A stretch of DNA of 64,000 nt from the NCBI GenBank assembly GCA_046348585.1, contig JAXMDZ010000010.1, positions 33,231-97,230 on the forward strand, in the 5' to 3' direction. Within the stretch, counting starts at the first letter, position 1. Each line of letters begins with the position of its first letter. Source of the DNA: JADZAI01 sp046348585 (GTDB lineage Bacteria; Pseudomonadota; Alphaproteobacteria; Micropepsales; Micropepsaceae). The notes beneath the pieces are model-generated. The model saw nothing but the letters and a program-made list of their open reading frames with translations, did no database searches and had not been told where the DNA came from. The translations under genes and the position numbers were made by a program. Positions 48,659 through 57,098 of this stretch are shown in pieces.

Positions 48659-49494
48659 GCCGGCACGCCGCCCAGGCGGTGCACGGTCTCGCGCAGCATC
48701 GTCATCACCGCGCGCTTGTCGCCCGCGGCGGCGATGCGCTCGAACGGGATGACGTCGCCGATCGAGATGGGCAGCCGCGAGCCGATACGGCGGTGAACCT
48801 CGCGGAAGATCAGCGCGAGGCGCAGCGTCATGCTGAGCTGGCTGGCGATCTGGAAGAGGCGGCTGTTCTGGCCGTGGAAATAGACCGGCAGCACCGGGGC
48901 CTTGCCCTGAAGGATCAGACGGGCGGTGAGCGGCTTCCACTCGGCGTCGATCGCCCGCCGCGAGAAGGCGCGGGGCGTGGTCGCGACGCCGCCCGCCGGG
49001 AAGACGACGAGCGCGCCGCCCTGTTCGAGGAAGCGGCGGGCCTCGGCGCGGGTCTTGATGTTGGTCGCCAGGGCCTCCGGGGATTCGGTGAAATCAACCG
49101 GAAGCAACCACTGGTAGATTTCAGGAACCCGGTAGAGCGCGCTGTTGCTGAGGATGCGGAAATCGGTGCGGAGTTTCAGCATCAGGTGGCAGATCACGAT
49201 GCCGTCAAGGACGCCGAACGGGTGGTTGGCGACGACGACGAGCGGCCCGGTCTTCGGCGCCGCCAGCAGCTTCGCCTCGTCGAAATCGAGATCGAGGCGG
49301 AGCTTCTCGACGCCTGCGGTGAAGAAATTGCCCGAGCCCTCGCCGCGCGCCAATTCCTCCTGGAACTCCAGATAGAGGCGCTTCAGGTGCGGCTGGCCGG
49401 TCGCCCGCTCGACCGCGCGAATGATCATGCGCCGCGCCTTCGAATCCGACGGGGCGGCATAGGTGAACATCTCAAGGTCGGTTTCGGGGACCAT
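48655..49494 (-). CDS. Lysophospholipid acyltransferase (PlsC-like)
   Basis: A 279-residue acyltransferase from ATG 49494. The active-site box is VVVANHPFGVLDGIVICHLM (H-x5-D here), followed by RILSNSALYRVPEIYQWLLP, the FPAGG block GALVVFPAGGVATTPRAFSR, and APVLPVYFHGQNSRLFQIAS. This fits the hemolysin-like/OlsA branch of the PlsC superfamily, which acylates lysolipids or ornithine lipids. It is co-translated with the GT2 gene, suggesting acylation of the same envelope lipid or of a membrane lipid. Confidence 0.8.
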   Translation of the reverse strand: MVPETDLEMFTYAAPSDSKARRMIIRAVERATGQPHLKRLYLEFQEELARGEGSGNFFTAGVEKLRLDLDFDEAKLLAAPKTGPLVVVANHPFGVLDGIVICHLMLKLRTDFRILSNSALYRVPEIYQWLLPVDFTESPEALATNIKTRAEARRFLEQGGALVVFPAGGVATTPRAFSRRAIDAEWKPLTARLILQGKAPVLPVYFHGQNSRLFQIASQLSMTLRLALIFREVHRRIGSRLPISIGDVIPFERIAAAGDKRAVMTMLRETVHRLGGVPA

Positions 49495-49608
49495 GATTCC
49501 CGATAGCCCCGAACCCCGTCCGCCCGCAAGCAGCCATGCTTTCGCGCGGCGGCGCGGTCTATGGTAGACGGCGATCCGCAGCGAATCGGCCCGCGGACGG
49601 GGGACGGA

Positions 49609-50463
49609 ATGAGCATGAAGGGCAAGCGCGTCCTGGTGACGGGCGCGACGGACGGCATCGGACTTCAGGCCGCGATCCGGCTGGCGGCGATGGGCGCGAG
49701 CCTGCACATCGCCGGGCGCAACCCCGAGAAGCTGGCGCGCGCTTCGGCGCTGGTCGCGTCTGCGGCGGGCGGCCCGCCGCCGGCGACCTATCTGGCCGAT
49801 CTGTCGTCGATGGCCGGCGTGCGCGGCCTCGCCGAGGAGGTGAAGGCGAACTGCTCGTCGCTCGACGTGCTGCTGAACAACGCCGGCGGCATTTTCCCGC
49901 GGCGCGAGGTTTCGGCCGACGGGCTGGAGATGACCTTTGCGCTGGATCACCTCAGCTATTTCCTGCTGACCCATCTGCTGCTCGACACGCTGAAGGCTGC
50001 GCCGGGCCGGGCGCGGGTGGTCAACGTCGCCTCCGACGCCCATCGCGGCGTGCGGCTCGATCTCGACGACCTGCAAGCGGAGCGCCGCTATTCGGCCTGG
50101 CGGGCCTATCAGCGGGCGAAGCTGTGCAATCTCTATTTCACCTATGAATTGGCAGGCCGGGTCGATCCGGCGCAGATCGGCGTCAACTGTCTGCATCCGG
50201 GCTTCGTCGCGTCGAACTTCGGCGGGGGGGCGGGCGGTGTGCTCGGCTGGGTGCTGGGGGTGGCCAAGCGGGTGGCGGCGATCGCGCCGGAGAAGGGCGC
50301 GGAGACTCCGGTCTATCTGTGCTCCTCGCCCGAGGTCGAAGATGTCAGCGGGCGCTATTTCGACAAGTGCAAAGAGGCGCGGTCGTCGGTCCAGTCCTAT
50401 GACGAGGCGGCGCGCAAGCAATTATGGGCGGTGAGCGAACGCCTGACGGGGATCATGCCGTGA
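49609..50463 (+). CDS. Short-chain dehydrogenase/reductase
   Basis: 284 residues from ATG 49609. The Rossmann motif VLVTGATDGIGLQAAIRLA, NNAGG, the catalytic set SDAHRG (serine region), YQRAKLCN (YxxxK) and HPGFVASNF identify an SDR of the retinol-dehydrogenase-like branch, which usually oxidises or reduces lipidic alcohols/ketones with NAD(P). It is divergent from the acyltransferase gene and overlaps the following methyltransferase gene by 4 bases (GTGA). Confidence 0.88.
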   Translation: MSMKGKRVLVTGATDGIGLQAAIRLAAMGASLHIAGRNPEKLARASALVASAAGGPPPATYLADLSSMAGVRGLAEEVKANCSSLDVLLNNAGGIFPRREVSADGLEMTFALDHLSYFLLTHLLLDTLKAAPGRARVVNVASDAHRGVRLDLDDLQAERRYSAWRAYQRAKLCNLYFTYELAGRVDPAQIGVNCLHPGFVASNFGGGAGGVLGWVLGVAKRVAAIAPEKGAETPVYLCSSPEVEDVSGRYFDKCKEARSSVQSYDEAARKQLWAVSERLTGIMP

Positions 50464-51077
50464 AGCTGCCTATCGACCCCGCCAGCGTGAAGGGTTTTCT
50501 CGATCCGGACGAGGGGAGTGCGCTCTATCGCTGGGCCCACGATGCGGTCGCCTGGGGGCCGTGCCTGGAGGTCGGGTCCTATTGCGGCAAGTCGGCGCTC
50601 TATCTGGGAGCGGCCTGCAAGTCGCGCGGCGGCCTTCTGTTCACCGTCGATCATCATCGCGGCTCGGAGGAGATGCAGCCGGGCTGGGAGCACCACGACG
50701 CCGAGACCTGGGACGCCCGGGCCGGGACGATGGAGACGCTGCCGTTCCTGCGCGACACGCTGCGCCGGGCGCAGCTTGAGGATCACGTCATTCCCATCGT
50801 CGGGCGATCGGCCACCGTCGCCCGGCACTGGCACACACCGCTCTCGATGATCTTCATCGACGGCGGGCACGCCATGGAACAGGCGCTGGCCGATTATCGC
50901 GGCTGGGCGCATCACGTCATGCCGGGCGGCTACCTCGCCATCCACGACGTGTTTCCGAACCCCGAGGAAGGCGGCCGCCCGCCTTACGAGATCTACAAGG
51001 CGGCGCTGGCGAGCCGGCTGTTCCGCGAGCTAGAGCAGATGAAGTCCCTGCGCCTGCTGGTCCGCCTCGCCGGGTGA
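50460..51077 (+). CDS. Class I SAM-dependent methyltransferase, 205 aa
   Basis: GTG 50460 overlaps the SDR stop. The SAM site is LEVGSYCGKSALYLGAACKS, followed by FTVDHHRGSEEMQPGWEHHD, PIVGRSATVARHW and MIFIDGGHAMEQALADYRGW with GGYLAIHDVFPNPEEGG. This resembles the Mtf_24-like family with a DGGH acidic site, common in small-molecule or glycan methylation. Its 3' end overlaps the end of the convergent minus-strand gene by 48 bases. Confidence 0.8.
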   Translation: MKLPIDPASVKGFLDPDEGSALYRWAHDAVAWGPCLEVGSYCGKSALYLGAACKSRGGLLFTVDHHRGSEEMQPGWEHHDAETWDARAGTMETLPFLRDTLRRAQLEDHVIPIVGRSATVARHWHTPLSMIFIDGGHAMEQALADYRGWAHHVMPGGYLAIHDVFPNPEEGGRPPYEIYKAALASRLFRELEQMKSLRLLVRLAG

Positions 51078-52106
51078 GTGGCGCGTGAAGAGATTGGCGG
51101 CGGGCGAGAGCTTGTAGATGGCGTCGGCCGCGAGGATCGCGGCGGCTGCCGTCCAGGCGGGCTTCTCGACCGGCCAGGGGACGTTCTCGGCGTATTGGTA
51201 GCCCATCCAGTAGGCGTGGCTGTCGTCGCGCCACTGGTCCTGGAGATGCAGCATCCGCCGCGCCCGCTCGGTATCGCCAACCGCCATCAGCGCCATGGCG
51301 AGTTCCGAGCCCTCGGCGATCGTCACCCAGGGTTCGCCCAGCACGCAGCGGCAGCCATGGCCCTCGACCACGAACTCGTCCCAGCGCGAGGCGAGCCGCG
51401 CCCGCGCGGCCTCGCCGGTGATCGCGCCGCAGAGGACGGGGTAGTACCAGTCCATCGAGAAATTGGTCTTGGGCGCCCAGGTGCGGTCGAAGCGATGGGG
51501 CTTCTCGCGGATCGCCTCGCCGACGGCGGCTCGGGCGCGCCGCCAGGCGGTCGCGTCATGGCCGAGCGTCTCGGCGATGTGGATGGCGCAGTCGAGGCTT
51601 TTGTAGATGGACGAATTGCCGGTCAGCAGCGCGTCGTCCTGCTCGGCTTCAGGCCCCGGCGCCGCCCAGCGTATGTCGCCGTGCGGGCTTTGCAGGGCGA
51701 GCACGAAGTCGATGGCGGCGCGCACCATCGGCCAGTAGCGGGTCAGCAGCTTGCGGTCGCGGGTGACGAGATAGAGATGCCAGACGCCGGTCGCGGGATA
51801 GGCGCAGAAATTCGTGTCGCGCTTTTTCGGTTCGTCGCCCGTGCCTTCGTAGCGGCCGGTTTCGAGCGATACGGTCGAGCCGTAATGCGCCCACCACGAG
51901 CCGTCGGCCTCCTGGGTCGCGGCGAGGTGGTCGTAGGCGCGCTTCGCCTCGGCGACATGGCCGAGCACGGCGAGCCCCATGGCGGACTCGGTGTGGTTCC
52001 AGGGGTCGAACACGCCGACATCGAACCATGGGATCGCGCCGTCGGGTTTCTGCAGGCCGAGAATGCGCTTCACCGCGCCGTCGAAGAAGCCGGCCGGCAG
52101 GCTCAT
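51030..52106 (-). CDS. Alpha/alpha-barrel-like protein (prenyltransferase/six-hairpin type), 358 aa
   Basis: ATG 52106 begins MSLPAGFFDGAVKRILGLQK, then PDGAIPWFDVGVFDPWNHTE, AATQEADGSWWAHYGST, ALQSPHGDIRWAAPG and SIYKSLDCAIHIAETLG. The Q-x-x-DG-(A/S)-x-W repeats are those of alpha/alpha toroids such as prenyltransferases, squalene cyclases and six-hairpin glycosidases. No DCTAE/QW set of cyclases is seen, so a glycan role is as likely as a terpene role. It sits between methyltransferases and a GT4, with its stop overlapping the previous gene's end. Confidence 0.6.
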   Translation of the reverse strand: MSLPAGFFDGAVKRILGLQKPDGAIPWFDVGVFDPWNHTESAMGLAVLGHVAEAKRAYDHLAATQEADGSWWAHYGSTVSLETGRYEGTGDEPKKRDTNFCAYPATGVWHLYLVTRDRKLLTRYWPMVRAAIDFVLALQSPHGDIRWAAPGPEAEQDDALLTGNSSIYKSLDCAIHIAETLGHDATAWRRARAAVGEAIREKPHRFDRTWAPKTNFSMDWYYPVLCGAITGEAARARLASRWDEFVVEGHGCRCVLGEPWVTIAEGSELAMALMAVGDTERARRMLHLQDQWRDDSHAYWMGYQYAENVPWPVEKPAWTAAAAILAADAIYKLSPAANLFTRHSPGEADQQAQGLHLL

Positions 52107-52819
52107 GCGGCGGCCTTCGTGAAGTAGAGGACGACGCTCTTGCCCATCAGCGGGTCGGCGATCTTCTCAAGGACGCGGGTGAGAAGCGGGCGCTTGAGGA
52201 TGTCCCATTCGAGGAAGGTGCGGTAGGCGCGGACCATGCGGCTGGTCTCGCGCTTGTCCCACATCGCGCATTGCAGCCACCAATAGGGCGAGTGCAGGCC
52301 GTGCGCCCAGTGGCGGCGGTCGAAGCGGAAGCCGGCGGCGCGCACGTCGGCCTTGAGGCCCGAGGTGCGGAAGATGCGGACATGGCCGCCGGGATTGTTG
52401 TGGTAGCGCTCTTCCAGCTTCCAGCAGACCCATTCGGGGAAAGCGCGGGGCACCGAAACGCCGAGCCGGCCGCCAGGCTTCAGCACGCGGGCGATTTCCT
52501 TCAGCGCGGTGCGATGGTCGTGGATGTGCTCCAGCACTTCGCTGCAGACGATGCGGTCGAAGGTGGCGTCGGGGAAGGGCAGGCAGAGCGCGTCGCCGAC
52601 CGTCAGGCTGTAGGCGCGCTTCGTGTTCGGGTCCATGTCGGGGGCCTGCTTGAAGCCCTCGCGCGTGCGCACGACGTCGTCGAAGCCGAGGTCGAGGCCG
52701 ATCACGTGGCAGACCGCATGGTGATACATGCGGTGGACGTGGCGTCCGGCCCCGCAGCCGAGGTCGAGGGCCCGCATGCCGTCGCGCAGGTCCAGCAGCT
52801 TCAGATCAATCGTCTGCAC
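52103..52819 (-). CDS. Class I SAM-dependent methyltransferase, 238 aa
   Basis: From GTG 52819, overlapping the GT4 stop: VQTIDLKLLDLRDGMRALDL, GCGAGRHVHRMYHH (SAM site), VIGLDLGFDDVV, CLPFPDATFDRIVCSEVLEH, IHDHRTALKEIARVLKPGGR and LGVSVPRAFPEWVCWKLEER. This is a Methyltransf_11-type enzyme. The stop overlaps the next gene's ATG by 4 bases, so GT4, methyltransferase and barrel protein form one operon. It probably modifies the same glycan or lipid. Confidence 0.85.
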   Translation of the reverse strand: MQTIDLKLLDLRDGMRALDLGCGAGRHVHRMYHHAVCHVIGLDLGFDDVVRTREGFKQAPDMDPNTKRAYSLTVGDALCLPFPDATFDRIVCSEVLEHIHDHRTALKEIARVLKPGGRLGVSVPRAFPEWVCWKLEERYHNNPGGHVRIFRTSGLKADVRAAGFRFDRRHWAHGLHSPYWWLQCAMWDKRETSRMVRAYRTFLEWDILKRPLLTRVLEKIADPLMGKSVVLYFTKAAA

Positions 52820-54179
52820 GCGCCATTCCGTAGTGCTTGGCGATCGCCTCCTTGTAGACGGCGACGGCGTCGGCGGCGGCGCGGGTCCACAGGAACTTCT
52901 CCTGGATGCGGCGATAGCCGGCCGCGCCGATATTGGCGCGCTTCTCCGGGTTGTCGAGCAGGTCGCCGATCGCCGCGGCGAGGGCGTCGGCATCGCGCAC
53001 CGGCACGATGACGCCCGCATCGCCCACCACCTCGGGCAGCGAGCCGCCGTTGGTGGAGACGACCGGCACGCCGCAGGCCATCGCCTCGCCGGCCGGGAAG
53101 CCGAAACCTTCATAGACGGACGGGCTGACGGCGATGGTAGCCTCGGCGTAATAGGCGCGCATCTCGGCGAGGGTGATGCCGGAGACGAACTTCACCTTGT
53201 CGCGCAGGCCGAGTTCGTCCAGCTCGCGCGAGGTGTTGCCTTCGCGCAGTTTGGAGACGACCAGAAGTTCGAGATCGGGACGCTCCTTCACCAGCTTGGC
53301 GTAGGCGCGGATGAGATAGATGAGGCCCTTGAGCGCGACGTCGGCGCTGGCGACCGCCATGATGCGGTTGGTCTTGCGCACGATGCCGGGTTCGGGGTGG
53401 AAGTCGCGGGTGTTGATGCCGTGCAGCACGACGCGCATGCGCGCCGGATCGACGCCGAACTCGGTCACCACGTCGCGCTTGGTCGATTCCGAAACGACGA
53501 TCACCGGGTCGAGGCGCTGCGCCACCTTCTTCTGCATGTTCACGAAGGAGTGCCAGCGGCGGATCAGCAGCTTCATCCACAGCGAGCGGGCATGGGCGAT
53601 GGCGATGTCGCGGTCGCGGGTGATCGGGTGGTGGATGGTGCCCGCCACCGGCAGGCCGAGATCGCGGACCTTGAGAAGGCCCCAGCAGAGCGTCTGGTTG
53701 TCGTGCACCACATCGTAGAGATGGGCGCGGCCGCGCATGTGCTTGTAGAGCCGCTCGCCGAAGCTCTTGAGTTCGCCGAAGCCGCCCGAGATGTGCGTCA
53801 GATATTCCTGGATGTCGGTCCAGGTCTTCGACGCGCCCTTGGGATAGCTCGGAATGCCCATCCAGTTCTTGGGCTTGGCGTAGAGGTCGAGCGATTCCAG
53901 CTTGGTCAGCGTGATGCGCGGGTCGAGGCGCGGATAGGGCGGGCCGGAAATGACCTCGACCTCGTGGCCGAGTTCGAGGATCGCCCGGGACATGTAGTCC
54001 ATGTAGATGCCCTGACCGCCGGTGTGCGGATCGGAGCGGTAGCTGGGCAGCAGAATCCGCAGCGGCTCGTCGCCGCGCAGCACGGCCTCGCGGCGGCGCG
54101 CGGCGGCGGCCGGATCGGCCGGGGCCGGCACGGACGCCGCAAAGGCGGAAGGGGCAGGCTGAGACGTCAAACGATCCAC
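52806..54179 (-). CDS. Family 4 (GT-B) glycosyltransferase
   Basis: About 457 residues. I give GTG 54179 as start; TTG 54170 with a nearby AGGTGG is nearly as good. After a Pro/Ala-rich leader come RILLPSYRSDPHTGGQGIYM (nucleotide-sugar glycosyltransferase start), GTIHHPITRDRDIAIAH, VIVVSESTKRDVVTEFGVDP, VLHGINTRDFHPEPG, and the donor site SPSVYEGFGFPAGEAMACGV with PVVSTNGGSLPEV (E-x7-E: EGFGFPAGE). First gene of the minus-strand operon. Confidence 0.9.
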   Translation of the reverse strand: MDRLTSQPAPSAFAASVPAPADPAAAARRREAVLRGDEPLRILLPSYRSDPHTGGQGIYMDYMSRAILELGHEVEVISGPPYPRLDPRITLTKLESLDLYAKPKNWMGIPSYPKGASKTWTDIQEYLTHISGGFGELKSFGERLYKHMRGRAHLYDVVHDNQTLCWGLLKVRDLGLPVAGTIHHPITRDRDIAIAHARSLWMKLLIRRWHSFVNMQKKVAQRLDPVIVVSESTKRDVVTEFGVDPARMRVVLHGINTRDFHPEPGIVRKTNRIMAVASADVALKGLIYLIRAYAKLVKERPDLELLVVSKLREGNTSRELDELGLRDKVKFVSGITLAEMRAYYAEATIAVSPSVYEGFGFPAGEAMACGVPVVSTNGGSLPEVVGDAGVIVPVRDADALAAAIGDLLDNPEKRANIGAAGYRRIQEKFLWTRAAADAVAVYKEAIAKHYGMARADD

Positions 54180-54265
54180 CTGACGGACACGGAAGGCGGG
54201 GAGGAGTGCCAGATGCACACGGGGGCTGCAAGCCAACGTAACGTCAGCCGGGCCGCGCCGGGGCG

Positions 54266-54727
54266 CTATTCCGGGCCGGAGGGGCGGTCGCCGAGGACGT
54301 AGCGCGGCCCGGCGCCCAGCCGCGCGGCGCGGTCGTCCGGATTGTAGAGCGTGCATTTCCTCAAGGAGAGACAGCCGCAGCCGATGCAGCCGTCGAGGCG
54401 GTCGCGCATTCGGGCGAGGGCGGCGATCCGCTCCTCGATGGTGGCGCGGACCTGGCGGCTGATCGCCTGCCAGTCCTGCCGCGTGGGGGTGCGGCCCTCC
54501 GGCAGGCGGCGCAGCTCGGCCTCGATCTCGTGGATCGAGAGGCCGAGCATCTGGGCGATCACCACGAAGGACAGGCGGCGGATGTCGGAGCGCGGGAAGC
54601 GGCGCTGGCCGCCGGAATTGCGGATGGGATGCACGAGGCCGCGCGCCTCGTAAAAGCGGATCGCCGAAACCGAGAGGCCGGTGCGTTCGGCGAGCTGTCC
54701 GATGGAAAGGAGATCCGTCGCGCGCAT
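54266..54727 (-). CDS. soxR: Redox-sensing MerR-family regulator SoxR
   Basis: SoxR senses redox-active compounds by a [2Fe-2S] cluster and activates oxidative-defence genes. About 153 residues from ATG 54727 (a TTG at 54748 would add 7). The MerR helix-turn-helix reads LSIGQLAERTGLSVSAIRFY with EARGLVHPIRNSGGQRRF; the cluster motif is C-IG-C-G-C-LSLRK-C, the expected CX2CXCX5C. Its operator lies directly upstream, in front of a VOC gene on the other strand. Confidence 0.92.
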   Translation of the reverse strand: MRATDLLSIGQLAERTGLSVSAIRFYEARGLVHPIRNSGGQRRFPRSDIRRLSFVVIAQMLGLSIHEIEAELRRLPEGRTPTRQDWQAISRQVRATIEERIAALARMRDRLDGCIGCGCLSLRKCTLYNPDDRAARLGAGPRYVLGDRPSGPE

Positions 54728-54752
54728 GGGGCTTCGCCGGTCGATCAAATGC

Positions 54753-54783
54753 TTGACCTCAACTTAGGTTGAGGAATTAGGAA
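54753..54783. promoter_or_regulatory. SoxR operator and promoter
   Basis: CCTCAACTTAGGTTGAGG (54757-54774) is a perfect 7-bp inverted repeat around TTAG and closely matches the E. coli SoxR box (CCTCAAG-TTAA-CTTGAGG). A -35 TTGACC (54753-54758) overlaps it, and a -10-like TAGGAA near 54,778 follows after 19 bases, the long spacer typical of SoxR/MerR promoters. It faces the VOC gene at 54839. Confidence 0.85.
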
Positions 54784-54838
54784 TGGCAAATCGCGAACGA
54801 ACTTGCCGACCCGAGGCGGGCGGCGGAAGGAGAGAACG

Positions 54839-55198
54839 ATGAGCGAAGCGGTGCTTGAGCATGTCAACATCACGGTCAGCGATCCGGCGCGGACCGCGGC
54901 GCTGATGGAGAAGCTGTTCGGCTGGAAAGTGCGCTGGCAGGGTCCGGCCAAGGCGGGCGGCCATTCGGTCCATGTCGGGACGCAGACGTGCTATCTCGCC
55001 GTCTATACCAACGGATCGTCGCCCCCGATGGGGCGGCTGAACCATGTCGGCGTGGTGGTGGACGATCTCGGCGAGGCCGAGCGGCGGGTGATCGCGGCCG
55101 GGTACCGGCCGTTCAACCACGGCGACTACGCGCCGGGGCGGCGGTTCTATTTCCTCGACGAGGACGAGGTGGAGTTCGAGATCGTCAGCTATGCCTGA
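54839..55198 (+). CDS. VOC-family (glyoxalase-like) protein, probable SoxR target
   Basis: GGAAGGAG precedes ATG 54839. 119 residues, one VOC domain: LEHVNITVSDPARTAALMEK, FGWKVRWQG, GGHSVHVGTQTCYLAVYTNG, LNHVGVVVDDLGEAERRVIA and RRFYFLDEDEVEFEIVSY. The His in LEHV and LNHV and the terminal Glu (EFEIV) fit VOC metal ligands. The SoxR box directly upstream suggests induction by redox-cycling compounds, perhaps to bind or modify such toxins; the reaction is unknown. Confidence 0.8.
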   Translation: MSEAVLEHVNITVSDPARTAALMEKLFGWKVRWQGPAKAGGHSVHVGTQTCYLAVYTNGSSPPMGRLNHVGVVVDDLGEAERRVIAAGYRPFNHGDYAPGRRFYFLDEDEVEFEIVSYA

Positions 55199-55213
55199 GC
55201 GGCGCGCCCGCCT

Positions 55214-55807
55214 TCAGCGCGGGCGCTTCGCGTGCGCCACCTCGCCGTGGCGGAAGCAGTCGGTCATGTGGTCGTTGACGAGGCCGCAGGCCTGCATCCA
55301 GGCATAGACGATGGTCGGGCCGCAGAAGGTGAAGCCGCGCTTCTTCAGATCCTTGGAGAAGGCGGTGCTGAGCGGGGTCGCGGCCGGAACGTCCTTCATG
55401 GTGCGCGGTCTGGGCTGGAGCGGTTTGCCGTCCACCCAGTTCCAGCAATAGGCCGAGAAACCGCCGGGATGCCCGGCCTCGATGTCGAGCCAGGCGCGGG
55501 CGTTCTTCACCGTGCCCTCGATCTTGCCGCGATGGCGGATGATGCCCTCGTCGGCCAGCAGGCGCGTCACGTCGCGCTCGGTGTAGCGGGCGACGCGCGC
55601 AGGTTCGAAGCCATGGAAGGCGCGGCGGAAGTTCTCGCGCTTGCGCAGGATGGTGATCCACGAGAGCCCGGCCTGGAAGCCATCGAGGACGAGCTTCTCC
55701 CACAGCGCGCGCCCGTCATATTCGGGCACGCCCCATTCCTCGTCGTGATAGGCGAGATAGAGCGGATCGGTTCCCGGCCAGACGCAGCCGCCGCGCGGGC
55801 CGCTCAT
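55214..55807 (-). CDS. tag: DNA-3-methyladenine glycosylase I
   Basis: Removes 3-methyladenine from DNA. 197 residues from ATG 55807: C8 in GGCVWPGTDPLYLAYHDEEW and H21, with the C-terminal DHMTDCFRHGEV, supply the structural zinc ligands. WGVPEYDGRALWEKLVLDGF, QAGLSWITILRKRENFRRAF, GFEPARVARYTERDV and FSKDLKKRGFTFCGPTIVYA are the family signatures. Its start overlaps the stop of the upstream VOC gene (ATGA). Confidence 0.93.
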   Translation of the reverse strand: MSGPRGGCVWPGTDPLYLAYHDEEWGVPEYDGRALWEKLVLDGFQAGLSWITILRKRENFRRAFHGFEPARVARYTERDVTRLLADEGIIRHRGKIEGTVKNARAWLDIEAGHPGGFSAYCWNWVDGKPLQPRPRTMKDVPAATPLSTAFSKDLKKRGFTFCGPTIVYAWMQACGLVNDHMTDCFRHGEVAHAKRPR

Positions 55808-56184
55808 CCGACGATGCAGGCTTCGATCTTGTTGCCGTCGAGGTCGCGCACGAAGGCCCCGTAATAGGCCGGACCGTAGTCGGGACGCGGGCCGGGCGGG
55901 CCGTCGTCGGTGCCGCCGGCCTTGATCGCCGCTTCGTAGAACGCGGCGACCTGTTCCTTCGAGGCGGCGGCGAAGGCGACATGCACGCCATTGCCGACGC
56001 TGGCCCGGCCGCGATCGTAGGGCGCCTGAATCCAGAACTCGGGATGGTCGATGCCGTAGCCGACCGCGAACGGCGCGAAATCCATCACCCGCTTGTAGCC
56101 GAGCGCGCCGAGCGCGGCGTCATAGAGAACCAGCGCCTTCTCCATGTCGTTGGAGCCCAGCGAAACGTGATGCACGATGCCCAT
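55804..56184 (-). CDS. VOC-family protein, 126 aa
   Basis: ATG 56184: MGIVHHVSLGSNDMEKALVL, YDAALGALGYKRVMDF, GYGIDHPEFWIQAPYDRGRA, GNGVHVAFAAASKEQVAAFY, PGPRPDYGPAYYGAFVRDLD and GNKIEACIV. It belongs to the glyoxalase/bleomycin-resistance branch whose C-terminus reads 'DPDGNxIEa'. Metal ligands (H in HHVS and H in VHVAF, E in IEA) are present. Co-transcribed with tag by a 4-base overlap. Substrate unknown. Confidence 0.82.
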   Translation of the reverse strand: MGIVHHVSLGSNDMEKALVLYDAALGALGYKRVMDFAPFAVGYGIDHPEFWIQAPYDRGRASVGNGVHVAFAAASKEQVAAFYEAAIKAGGTDDGPPGPRPDYGPAYYGAFVRDLDGNKIEACIVG

Positions 56185-56233
56185 GACGGCCTCCCCAGAT
56201 GGCGAGCGCACAATAAGAACAAAAACAGAACTG

Positions 56234-57040
56234 TCAAGCCCCGGTCTGGAGCGGCAGACCATAGGCGAGAGGCGCGAGGCGGACCGGGCGGCCATCCACG
56301 CTGAGCGTCTGGGCCTCACGCAGGCGGTCGAGGCGGAGCGAGGCGAGGGCGCGGCCGCTAGCGGCGGAGGCGATTTCGCCCAATTCCGTTCCATTGGCAC
56401 CCGTAACCGTCGCGCCGGGCGAAACCTCGCCCTCGATAAGCAACGGCACGAGGCGGCGGCGCGGCTGGGTCTTGTGCTTCATGCGGGCGGTGACTTCCTG
56501 ACCGACAAAGCACCCTTTGCGGAAGTCGAGCCCGTTCAGCTCTTCCAGATTGGCGTCGAGCGCGAAGGCCCCGGCGACATCGGCGGTGTCGGGAACCCCG
56601 AGCGCGAGGCGATGCCGGGTGTAGGCGCCGAGATCAGCGTCGGTTTCGGCGGTCTCGGCGATCCAGCGGCGGCCGAGCGCCGGGAGGCGCGGGTCGGCCG
56701 GCTGCCCGGCGGACGCGCCGCCGGCCTCCCACGAGGCGAAGACGTGCAGGTCCGGGCGCGGGTCGAGGGCGACGGCGGCGCGCAGGCGATAGAGCTTCAG
56801 GCGCTTCAGCAGATCGTCCGCCGCGGCGGCCGCGACATCGATGAGGAACCCGCCCGCTCCATCGGCGAAGAGGAAGAAGTCGGTCTGCACTTTGCCCTGC
56901 GGCGTCAGCAGGGCCGCATAGACCGGCGTCACGGCCGTCACCCGCGTCACCGTGTTGGTGACGAGGCCCTGGAGCAGGGCGGCGGCGTCCGGGCCGGTGA
57001 CGGCGAGGACGGCGCGGTCGGTCAATCGGGCCGAGGGCAT
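56234..57040 (-). CDS. ygfZ: YgfZ-type folate-binding protein of Fe-S cluster assembly
   Basis: 268 residues from ATG 57040. RLTDRAVLAVTGPDAAALLQ, GLVTNTVTRV, YAALLTPQGKVQTDFFLF and the signature FRKGCFVGQEVTARMKHKTQ (K-x-C-[FY]-[IV]-GQE) identify YgfZ, related to the T-protein of glycine cleavage. It uses tetrahydrofolate to help build or repair certain Fe-S enzymes. It is divergent from the dihydroorotase-like gene. Confidence 0.9.
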   Translation of the reverse strand: MPSARLTDRAVLAVTGPDAAALLQGLVTNTVTRVTAVTPVYAALLTPQGKVQTDFFLFADGAGGFLIDVAAAAADDLLKRLKLYRLRAAVALDPRPDLHVFASWEAGGASAGQPADPRLPALGRRWIAETAETDADLGAYTRHRLALGVPDTADVAGAFALDANLEELNGLDFRKGCFVGQEVTARMKHKTQPRRRLVPLLIEGEVSPGATVTGANGTELGEIASAASGRALASLRLDRLREAQTLSVDGRPVRLAPLAYGLPLQTGA

Positions 57041-57098
57041 CGTCCAGACATGGGCCAGGCGGCTAGGAACGGCAAGGGGCCGATCCTATAAGGGCGGC

